Assembly: GCA_947255165.1 (NCBI GenBank)
Contig: CAMYFZ010000071.1
Location: forward strand, 1-7,383
Length of the DNA: 7,383 nucleotides
Direction of reading: 5' to 3'
Source of the DNA: an uncultured Varibaculum sp.
Lineage (GTDB): Bacteria; Actinomycetota; Actinomycetes; Actinomycetales; Actinomycetaceae
The first letter of the stretch is position 1. Every line of letters begins with the position of its first letter. Position numbers and translations under genes: made by a program. Shown in pieces: positions 1 through 4,611 of the stretch. Below the pieces are notes generated by a model. That model had not been told where the DNA came from and made no database searches. It saw only the letters and a list, made by a program, of their open reading frames with translations.

Positions 1-2
1 GC

Positions 3-1625
3 CCCGTCCACGGCGGTTACTGCCTGGCGCATAGGGACGGTCAAACCTATATGGTGCGTTTCGGACTGCCGGGGGAGCAGGTGAAAGCCGTACCGATCGC
101 TAAAAAAGGCAAAGTTATTTTTGCCGAGGTGAGCGCGGTAGTTCAGGCTTCGGAGCAGCGGCAAGCGCCGGTGTGGGCTTTGGGTGGTCCGGGAGGCACG
201 GGCGGGGCGGATCTTTGCCACGTAAAACTGCCGTACCAACGCATCTGGAAAGCGCAGGTGCTGGCAGATTGTTTGCGGCGCCTGGGGGGAGAGGAAGTTT
301 TCGCGCAAGCATTAGCGGTGAGCGGGGGAGAGTTGAGCTGCCTAGGCGTAAGTAGTGGACACGCTGGCGGTGAGGACGGTTTAGGGTATCGGTTGCGCGC
401 CGATTTTGAAGTCAGTGCTGCTGGGCGCCTAGCGATGACTAAGTTCCGCGGGGAAGAACTGGTAGAGATTGATAGTTTTCCCCTGGCGGATCCGGTGATT
501 AGTGATGCGTCTTTTTTCGGTGATCCCGCCAGCTGGAGCGAGGTGTTTAAGCCGGGAGGGCGTATCCGGGCTTGGGCGAGTGCGGACGGGCTGCGAGTTT
601 GGAATGGGCGTGCCCTCTTTAACGAATCAGCTCAGCAGGTTGCAGAAAAGAACGTGCGTTTAACGGTTGCCGGTTTCGGAGACTACCTGGTGGCACCGAA
701 CGGTTTTTGGCAGGCACACCGTCAGGCGGCACGGATTTTAGGCGAGCAAGTAATGGCGGCGGCTACCAGTGATTTTGGGGTAGGTAGCGGGGTATCTACT
801 GCTCAGGGGGAGGGTCTAGGAAACCCTCTCAATGGCGGGAGTGGGGACGCAAACTCGACTAGCGACCGCCCGCCTGCTTTTGGGGACAGAAAATGGGAAG
901 AAATCCTGGAACTGTACTCGGGTGCGGGGCTGTTTTCGCGTCCTCTAGCCAACATCCTGGACAGGGGAGGTTGCCTGTCCACTTTGGAGGGGTCAAAGCC
1001 GGCAGTGAAAATGGCACGGAAAAACCTGTCAGGGGCGGCCGGACGCCTGCAGATCCACGCAGGAAGGGTAGATGCCCGGGTACTCGCGGACTATGGCGGC
1101 AAGATGAAGACGCCGCCCCTGGTAGTAATGGATCCGCCGCGCAGCGGTGCGGGACAAAAAGTGATGGCGGCGTTGGCGCGTCTAGAGCCCGAGCGGATTA
1201 TCTACGTAGCCTGCGATCCGGCAGCTCTAGCTCGCGACCTGAAAGTCGCGGTATCCCGCGGCTACCAGATTACGTCCTTGCAGGCCTACGACCTTTTCCC
1301 CCACACCCACCATGTGGAGACGGTATGTCTCTTAACCCGGCAAAATGTCAAAGAGCATTTATATGTGGATGTTGATATGAAAGACCTGAAGCGTGAGAAA
1401 CTACCGCCAAAGCCGACATACAAGCAGATTCAGGCATACGTGCTTGAAAAGTACGGTCTGAAAGTGTCGCCGCTATATATCGCAACTTTGAAAGATGAAC
1501 TAGGGCTTGAGAAGCAATTCTCCTACGTAAAAGAAGGGATGGCTGCTAAAAATCGACCTCAATGCCCGAAAGACAAACACGATGCAATCATCAAGGCATT
1601 TAAGCACTTCAAGATGATTTCATAA
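3..1625 (+). CDS. TRAM-domain class I SAM-dependent RNA (uracil-5) methyltransferase, 5'-partial, with a grafted C-terminal tail
   Basis: Member of the RlmD/TrmA (RumA) family, which makes 5-methyluridine in 23S rRNA or tRNA using S-adenosylmethionine; the target RNA cannot be told from sequence. The frame is open to the left edge: residues before Met51 read PVHGGYCLAHRDG, a TRAM-domain signature, so the true start lies outside the window. Numbering Met at 51 as residue 1, the SAM-binding motif LELYSGAG is at 286-293, DPPRSG at 361-366, the catalytic Cys388 is in YVACDPAAL, and the general-base Glu423 is in HHVETV. A Gly/Ser-rich spacer occupies about 239-278. The usual Fe-S cysteines are absent: the matching stretch reads GGTGGADLCH. 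Residues after about 425 form an extra ~100-residue tail with a helix-turn-helix-like part (456-486) ending KHFKMIS. From recall, this tail type is known from RumA-associated mobile elements in Firmicutes. The family call is firm; the graft is inferred from the displaced gene end at 2953-2985. Confidence 0.9.
   Translation, partial: PVHGGYCLAHRDGQTYMVRFGLPGEQVKAVPIAKKGKVIFAEVSAVVQASEQRQAPVWALGGPGGTGGADLCHVKLPYQRIWKAQVLADCLRRLGGEEVFAQALAVSGGELSCLGVSSGHAGGEDGLGYRLRADFEVSAAGRLAMTKFRGEELVEIDSFPLADPVISDASFFGDPASWSEVFKPGGRIRAWASADGLRVWNGRALFNESAQQVAEKNVRLTVAGFGDYLVAPNGFWQAHRQAARILGEQVMAAATSDFGVGSGVSTAQGEGLGNPLNGGSGDANSTSDRPPAFGDRKWEEILELYSGAGLFSRPLANILDRGGCLSTLEGSKPAVKMARKNLSGAAGRLQIHAGRVDARVLADYGGKMKTPPLVVMDPPRSGAGQKVMAALARLEPERIIYVACDPAALARDLKVAVSRGYQITSLQAYDLFPHTHHVETVCLLTRQNVKEHLYVDVDMKDLKREKLPPKPTYKQIQAYVLEKYGLKVSPLYIATLKDELGLEKQFSYVKEGMAAKNRPQCPKDKHDAIIKAFKHFKMIS
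1311..1331 (+). other. Putative left attachment junction (attL) inside the methyltransferase gene
   Basis: Host coding sequence CAT-GTG-GAG-ACG-GTA meets foreign sequence here. The core GAGAC (1317-1321) recurs at 2956-2960 in the same codon context, Val-Glu-Thr-Val. It also forms the left arm of a perfect inverted repeat, GAGAC-GGTAT-GTCTC (1317-1331). 3' ends of rum-type methyltransferase genes are known insertion sites for integrative elements in streptococci. The exact crossover base is inferred. Confidence 0.65.
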
Positions 1626-1667
1626 AGACACTCAGAACATTGCAAGAAAGGAAACGGCGGAAAAGTA

Positions 1668-2723
1668 ATGGTTGATGAATCAGCGAAGAAGAAACGAACG
1701 AAATTATTAGTGGTGATAGCCGTTATAGCGGCAATTGCGGTCTGCTGCGGAGGCGCGTATCTGTATTTCTCAGCACAAGAAGCCAAGACGTATGGCGTGC
1801 CGATGGTAGTGAACGCCAAGGGGCTTGATACGGAGAAGGGCACAAAAATCCCTGTCCATGCTACTGGAAAAGATTCCAAGGGAAATGATGTGGACAGCAT
1901 GTTCTATGGAGGGTCAAGTTCCTCTGACATAGCGCTAAAACCGGGAGATTACAGCCTTGCGATTGCGGCATCGCCAATCGCAGAGGACGGCACCATCTAT
2001 GACACAAAGGATGCGGTTACGAGGGTGAGCATTGCCAAGGATGGCAAGACCGATGTTGAGAAGGAAATCACTATCGAGCCAATCCCTGCGGAAGAGGTGA
2101 CAGACGAGCAAATCGAAGCAGCATATAACGCAGCGAAGGACAGTGGGATAGATATATCCAAGCTTGATGAGCTTAAAGAGAGGGCACAGAAGCGCAGGGA
2201 CGATGCCGTAGCAGCCAAGAAGGCAGAGGAAGAGAAGAAGGCAGCCGAGGAGAAAGCCGCTAAGGAAAAGAAGGTTGCTAAGACCAAGGCAGCGAACGGC
2301 GGTCACTCATTCATGACGGACTACTTCTATGTGGATGTTCCGTCTAGCTGGAAGTCCAGTGAGTGGAGCGTGAAGAAGGTAAACGACCATACATGGATGT
2401 TCAGTCACATGCCACCTAACGATTACGGTGGCGGAGTATGCATTGCCGTAGCGAAAGACAATCCATGGCCTCAACAAGGTACGAAGATTTTAGGCGAAAC
2501 GGGCACTGGATTGTATGTGTATATGGGCGCCGAAGCGGGAAAGGGTATCGCGAAGGACCTTAAAGTCACACTGAAGAATACGAAGAATACGAAGAATACG
2601 AAGAATACATGGAACCCGTACGACCCAAATTCTGTTCGCCCCGATGGATTCAAGAATTCCGATTGGTGGGAGATTCAGGAGGCACGCCAGAAGCTGAGGG
2701 AACAGCAGACGGGCAAGAAGTAA
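1668..2723 (+). CDS. Membrane-anchored extracytoplasmic protein of unknown function (cargo of the proposed element)
   Basis: 351 residues, not assigned to a named family. A short basic N-terminus (KKKRTK) precedes one hydrophobic helix at about 13-36, which predicts an N-in, C-out anchor. The CC at 26-27 lacks a good lipobox (Val precedes the first Cys), so I do not call it a lipoprotein. Residues 41-140 look beta-rich (for example DIALKPGDYSLAIA). Residues 141-205 are a highly charged Lys/Glu/Ala helix, probably a stalk or coiled coil. Residues 213-302 form a second folded part (YFYVDVPSSWKS, GGGVCIAVAK) that faintly resembles small PsbP/Mog1-like secreted domains. A KNT x4 repeat (303-314) and a polar tail follow. 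Its general look reminds me of Coriobacteriia secreted proteins, by recall only. The start is ATG with a weak GGCGGA (1656-1661) upstream, 42 bases after the methyltransferase stop, so cotranscription is possible. Confidence 0.75.
   Translation: MVDESAKKKRTKLLVVIAVIAAIAVCCGGAYLYFSAQEAKTYGVPMVVNAKGLDTEKGTKIPVHATGKDSKGNDVDSMFYGGSSSSDIALKPGDYSLAIAASPIAEDGTIYDTKDAVTRVSIAKDGKTDVEKEITIEPIPAEEVTDEQIEAAYNAAKDSGIDISKLDELKERAQKRRDDAVAAKKAEEEKKAAEEKAAKEKKVAKTKAANGGHSFMTDYFYVDVPSSWKSSEWSVKKVNDHTWMFSHMPPNDYGGGVCIAVAKDNPWPQQGTKILGETGTGLYVYMGAEAGKGIAKDLKVTLKNTKNTKNTKNTWNPYDPNSVRPDGFKNSDWWEIQEARQKLREQQTGKK
2573..2608 (+). repeat. Four perfect tandem copies of the 9-mer GAAGAATAC
   Basis: The unit repeats at 2573, 2582, 2591 and 2600 without mismatch, inside the cargo gene. 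It is in frame and encodes Lys-Asn-Thr four times between the second folded part and the polar C-terminus. Perfect identity suggests recent expansion by slippage; copy number changes would keep the frame. Confidence 0.95.
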
Positions 2724-2744
2724 GTTCTTTGAACCTAAGCGGGT

Positions 2745-2790
2745 CACACGCTCTGTCTTTTTAATTTCAAGAACAAAGACAGAACGTGTG
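2745..2790. terminator. Long stem-loop after the cargo gene, possible terminator
   Basis: CACACGCTCTGTCTTT (2745-2760) pairs with AAAGACAGAACGTGTG (2775-2790). Fifteen of 16 positions match, with a 14-nt loop. It begins 22 bases after the cargo stop codon, as a terminator would, but no T-run follows on either strand. A role as recombinase-binding dyad or RNA-stabilising structure is equally possible. Confidence 0.5.
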
Positions 2791-2890
2791 CCTCACTGTG
2801 CTTTCGCGCCGCTCGCCACACGAAGAAGACAAGCCGGGCACGGGTAAGGGTCGAGGTGTGTGAGGTGTTTTTCCGTTCGGACATGATTCT

Positions 2891-2909
2891 TGACACAGCA
2901 GCTGTGCCA
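2891..2909. repeat. Short inverted repeat CACAGC-A-GCTGTG with outer TG/CA
   Basis: Arms 2894-2899 and 2901-2906 match perfectly around a single base, extended by TG/CA with one mismatch. An odd-length dyad in non-coding DNA suggests a protein-binding site rather than an RNA hairpin, because the loop would be too small. No partner protein can be named. Confidence 0.4.
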
Positions 2910-2924
2910 AAAAAACCTCGTTTA

Positions 2925-2957
2925 TCAATGGATTTGATACATTGTATCGACCGTTGA
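2925..2957 (+). repeat. Imperfect hairpin reaching into the right att core
   Basis: On the + strand RNA, UCAAUGG-(AU)-UUGAUAC (2925-2940) pairs with GUAUCGA-CC-GUUGA (2944-2957). This makes 14 pairs including two G-U wobbles, a 2-nt bulge and an AUU loop. The DNA core is the perfect dyad GATAC-ATT-GTATC. It ends inside the proposed attR. Confidence 0.45.
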
Positions 2958-2985
2958 GACTGTTGCGGTGATGTTACGCGCGTAA
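2953..2985 (+). pseudogene. Displaced original 3' end of the methyltransferase gene (attR side)
   Basis: Reads GTT GAG ACT GTT GCG GTG ATG TTA CGC GCG TAA, that is VETVAVMLRA-stop. This matches the conserved HVETV segment that carries the catalytic general base, followed by the short tail normal for this family. Upstream the frame is closed by TGA at 2935-2937, so it is not an expressed gene by itself. The same V-E-T-V codon series occurs at 1314-1325, where the intact gene departs into the unusual tail. The final 12 bases, TTACGCGCGTAA, are also a perfect palindrome. Confidence 0.65.
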
Positions 2986-3137
2986 TAGCTGGGCGTATTT
3001 TGCCTTTGTACAGCAGGAGTCTCAAGGTTCTATCGCTTATCGCTAAAAGAATTAAGCTGTTGTGGCTCTAGGCTGGCCTCGTGCGATTTGAGCGCGATTT
3101 CGCTTTAATCTTACGGGTGAGTGTGACTTGCTAACGT
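2986..3137. other. Intergenic segment after the displaced gene end
   Basis: No gene seen. It contains AGTCTCAA (3018-3025), exactly complementary to TTGAGACT at 2954-2961, and a tandem TATCGCT-TATCGCT (3031-3044). A weak AGCG...CGCT stem (3091-3104) is followed by TTTAATCTT. Confidence 0.4.
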
Positions 3138-3167
3138 CATTGCAATGCCAATGCAATGTTATATGAT
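3138..3167 (+). promoter_or_regulatory. Promoter with overlapping operator for the relB-like gene
   Basis: TTGCAA (3140-3145), 16 bases, then TATGAT (3162-3167) is a plausible sigma-70-type promoter 26 bases before the antitoxin ATG. The perfect palindrome CATTGCAATG (3138-3147) overlaps the -35 box. CATTGC (3138-3143) is also inverted against GCAATG (3153-3158) across the spacer. Such dyads in the core promoter fit autorepression by a RelB-type ribbon-helix-helix antitoxin; the binding itself is inferred. Confidence 0.6.
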
Positions 3168-3181
3168 CGTCGTAAGAAACA

Positions 3182-3188
3182 AGGGGAG
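3182..3188 (+). promoter_or_regulatory. Strong ribosome binding site of the antitoxin gene
   Basis: AGGGGAG lies 5 bases before ATG 3194 and fixes that start. The toxin has no such site, because its ATG overlaps the antitoxin stop. The antitoxin should therefore be made in excess. Confidence 0.7.
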
Positions 3189-3193
3189 ATTGT

Positions 3194-3499
3194 ATGGCAA
3201 AAACAGCTAACTTGTATACGCGTATTGATCCAGAGTTAAAAGAGCAAGCAGAACATATTTTGAATTCTTTAGGGCTTCCTCCTTCAAGCGCGATTACCAT
3301 GTTTTATAAGCAGGTGGTTTTACAGCAGGGACTTCCTTTCAACGTAAAGCTTAATTACAGGGAGCCGCTAGATTTAGGCTCTATGACAAGAAATGAATTG
3401 CAAGCAGAGCTGGGGAAAGGCTATCAGTCAGTGCTATCTGGGGATGTGAAACCGGCAGACGAAGTATTTGAATCTTTGCACAAGGAATTTGGTTTATGA
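3194..3499 (+). CDS. relB: RelB/DinJ family antitoxin
   Basis: 101 residues, a normal length for the family. Residues 4-49 show the DinJ/RelB ribbon-helix-helix pattern: strand ANLYTRIDPELK, helix EQAEHILNSLGL, then PPSSAITMFYKQVVLQQGLPF. The C-terminal part (66-101), with GYQSVLSGDVKPADEVF and ending HKEFGL, is the usual toxin-binding region. The protein should dimerise, repress its own promoter through the dyad at 3138-3158, and neutralise the toxin encoded next. Its stop overlaps the toxin start (ATGA, 3496-3499), the typical translational coupling of type II toxin-antitoxin pairs. It is AT-rich compared with acnA, which suggests transfer. The family call is firm; which DinJ/RelB branch is not. 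Confidence 0.92.
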   Translation: MAKTANLYTRIDPELKEQAEHILNSLGLPPSSAITMFYKQVVLQQGLPFNVKLNYREPLDLGSMTRNELQAELGKGYQSVLSGDVKPADEVFESLHKEFGL

Positions 3500-3684
3500 G
3501 CTATGCGGTTTGCATATCACATGAAGCAGAAGAGGACTTGCGGGGCATTTATGCATATATCACCTTCAATTTAATGTCACCTAAAAATGCTAGAGGACAA
3601 ATAGGCAGGATAGAAAAAGCTATTCAAAGCCTTCATCAGTTCCCGATGAGGCATAGGTTAGTGGATCTGGATCCTTGGAGGTGA
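3496..3684 (+). CDS. RelE/ParE family toxin, C-terminally truncated, probably inactive
   Basis: Only 62 residues, against roughly 90-105 for this family. The N-terminal helical hairpin is recognisable: YAVCISHEAEEDLRGIYAYI, then the second helix and QSLHQFPMRHR. It stops at DLDPWR, just where members normally continue with a beta-sheet (pattern RGLR..PV.NY.VFY) and the final I.R..YG.RD strand that carries key residues. A shifted frame immediately after (3680-3721) reads GDPVRFRVRGYVCF-stop, which resembles a decayed piece of that sheet. A frameshift followed by a deletion is therefore likely. The full-length family cleaves ribosome-bound mRNA (RelE) or poisons gyrase (ParE); this copy probably does neither. 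The antitoxin partner appears intact. Confidence 0.75.
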   Translation: MSYAVCISHEAEEDLRGIYAYITFNLMSPKNARGQIGRIEKAIQSLHQFPMRHRLVDLDPWR

Positions 3685-3714
3685 CCCAGTACGCTTCAGG
3701 GTTAGGGGATACGT

Positions 3715-4194
3715 GTGCTTTTAATCGAGACAGTCATTTTGTGTGCGGCATTTTTTGGGGTCTGCTACTTAGGGACTGGCACAGATCAGAAAAATTTAAG
3801 AAACTACAGTTCCTATCCGGTTAAAGTTCAAAACTGCATCCAAGAGATTGCCGAGTACCGCGGAAAGTTTAAAGAAACGGGGAAAGCCGGTATCTGGGTA
3901 GCAAATTTTTTCGTATTTAATGTCCTGTTTTTGCTTTTGGGAATCCCTATTCGCCAGGAAAACTTCGCTTATAACTTTATATGTTTGCTAGTCCTAGGGC
4001 AGACCTTAAATGTTTTTGACCTGCTCGTCATTGATCTGCTGTGGTGGCGAAATAGCAAGCGGATAAGATTATCGAAAATACCGCAAAAAGAGCTTTATCA
4101 AGATCCGAAAAAGCATGTCGAATCATTCTTAAGAGCACTGTTTCTCTACTTTTTCGTTGCACTAGTTGACGGATATCTACTAAGTTTATTTTGA
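3715..4194 (+). CDS. Small four-helix integral membrane protein, unknown function
   Basis: 159 residues. Hydrophobic segments lie at about 2-20, 60-79, 84-110 and 138-158. Basic or polar loops separate them (TDQKNLRNYSSYP; WRNSKRIRLSKIPQKELYQDPKKH). The motif series YLGTGTD, LGQ.LN.FDLLVIDLLWWRN and DPKKH is familiar from uncharacterised Firmicutes membrane proteins, sometimes loosely labelled ABC-transporter permeases. I see no transporter signature and give no function. The start is GTG 3715 with AGGGG (3704-3708) six bases upstream; an in-frame TAG at 3703-3705 rules out a longer form. It begins 30 bases after the toxin stop, in the place of the missing toxin 3' end, and is AT-rich like the antitoxin gene. 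Confidence 0.75.
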   Translation: MLLIETVILCAAFFGVCYLGTGTDQKNLRNYSSYPVKVQNCIQEIAEYRGKFKETGKAGIWVANFFVFNVLFLLLGIPIRQENFAYNFICLLVLGQTLNVFDLLVIDLLWWRNSKRIRLSKIPQKELYQDPKKHVESFLRALFLYFFVALVDGYLLSLF

Positions 4195-4205
4195 CGAAAT
4201 AACTG

Positions 4206-4224
4206 CCAGAGGTGTTTTCTCTGG
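4206..4224. terminator. Hairpin 11 bases after the membrane-protein gene, possible weak terminator
   Basis: CCAGAG (4206-4211) pairs with CTCTGG (4219-4224) around a 7-nt loop, GTGTTTT. Placement suits a terminator, but no U-tract follows. Confidence 0.4.
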
Positions 4225-4563
4225 ATGCGGGGTGGAAGTTGCTCACGCACTCGCAATCATGCCAATCGGTAACGCCATAGGAGCGTCCCACCTAGTGTCA
4301 CAGCCGATAATGCGTCCTACAAGTTCTAGGAATACTTGGTAAAAAGTAACGTAAAAGAAAAATTAGGTAACAAAATTCTTTTATAAATCCCACGCTTTTG
4401 GGGAGTGGGGTCGGAACACGCTCTGAGAGTGGGCAGTGGTCGCCTGGTTGCCCACACTTGCGTCCTCGCAGGTAAAGCCGGAATTTCCTTCTCAAAATAG
4501 AGCGGTAATACGCGAAAGAAAAAATCGGAGTTGTAAATACTGGCGCTTGCGCAGCTCGCAAAG
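4225..4563. other. Intergenic region between the membrane-protein gene and the acnA operator
   Basis: No gene I can support. It has an A-rich part (4338-4388) and several GC-rich dyads. The best is GTGGGCA (4429-4435) with TGCCCAC (4449-4455) around 13 nt; a weaker one is CCCAC (4389-4393) with GTGGG (4405-4409). I could not fix a clear -35/-10 pair for acnA, though the promoter must lie in or just after this stretch. Confidence 0.45.
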
Positions 4564-4593
4564 TATCTTGATGTCAAGAGAAAATATCTTGAT
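4564..4593 (+). promoter_or_regulatory. Candidate acnA operator: palindrome plus direct repeat
   Basis: TCTTGA-TG-TCAAGA (4566-4579) is a perfect inverted repeat. TATCTTGAT occurs at 4564-4572 and again at 4585-4593, a spacing of 21 bases, about two helical turns. It ends 18 bases before the acnA ATG, a position suited to repression. Aconitase genes in actinobacteria such as Corynebacterium are known to be controlled by TetR-type regulators (AcnR), but I cannot match this site to a named regulator. Confidence 0.5.
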
Positions 4594-4611
4594 TCCATAT
4601 GGGAGGCTGCA

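Larger units (their letters stand above)
2724..2952. other. Non-coding right end of the proposed element, rich in inverted repeats
   Basis: No supported gene. It holds a small hairpin GTTC-TTT-GAAC right after the cargo stop (2724-2734), a 16-bp-arm stem-loop (2745-2790), a TG.CACAGC-A-GCTGTG.CA dyad (2891-2909) and the left part of a wobble-paired hairpin (2925-2957). Together with 2986-3137, this makes a gap of about 470 bases before the antitoxin gene. Confidence 0.6.
1317..2955 (+). mobile_element. Proposed 1.64 kb integrated element at the 3' end of the methyltransferase gene, without its own recombinase
   Basis: The boundaries are two copies of GAGAC, each in the codon series V-E-T-V (1314-1325 and 2953-2964). 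Outside the copies, host left plus host right rebuilds a continuous gene end, HHVETVAVMLRA-stop. Inside, the element carries a substitute 3' coding end for the methyltransferase (about 1322-1625), one cargo gene (1668-2723) and a non-coding, hairpin-rich right end (2724-2952). Base composition inside is more AT-rich than in the flanking methyltransferase and acnA genes. No integrase, transposase, relaxase or replication gene is present, so it is a remnant of a larger element or a cassette moved in trans. Boundaries to the base are inferred; an origin by homologous replacement cannot be excluded. Confidence 0.6.

Noticed and set aside
1691..1751. Lipoprotein signal in the cargo protein
   Set aside because: The residue before the first Cys is Val, not Gly, Ala or Ser, so the lipobox is poor; a plain membrane anchor is more likely.
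1935..2306. Antisense open frames within the cargo gene
   Set aside because: They arise from the Lys/Glu/Ala-rich codons of the + strand gene, have no ribosome binding site and look like hydrophobic shadow translations.
2953..2961. Integron attC-like core (GTTRRRY) at the right junction
   Set aside because: GTTGAGA breaks the pattern at the last base, and no paired R and L boxes or integron integrase are seen.
2974..2985. Perfect palindrome TTACGCGCGTAA as a stand-alone operator
   Set aside because: It coincides with the last codons and stop of the displaced methyltransferase end, so coding history explains it better than regulation.
4232..4345. Open frame reading VEVAHALAIMPIGNAIG in the acnA upstream gap
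   Set aside because: No credible start or ribosome binding site, no recognised family, and short; likely chance.
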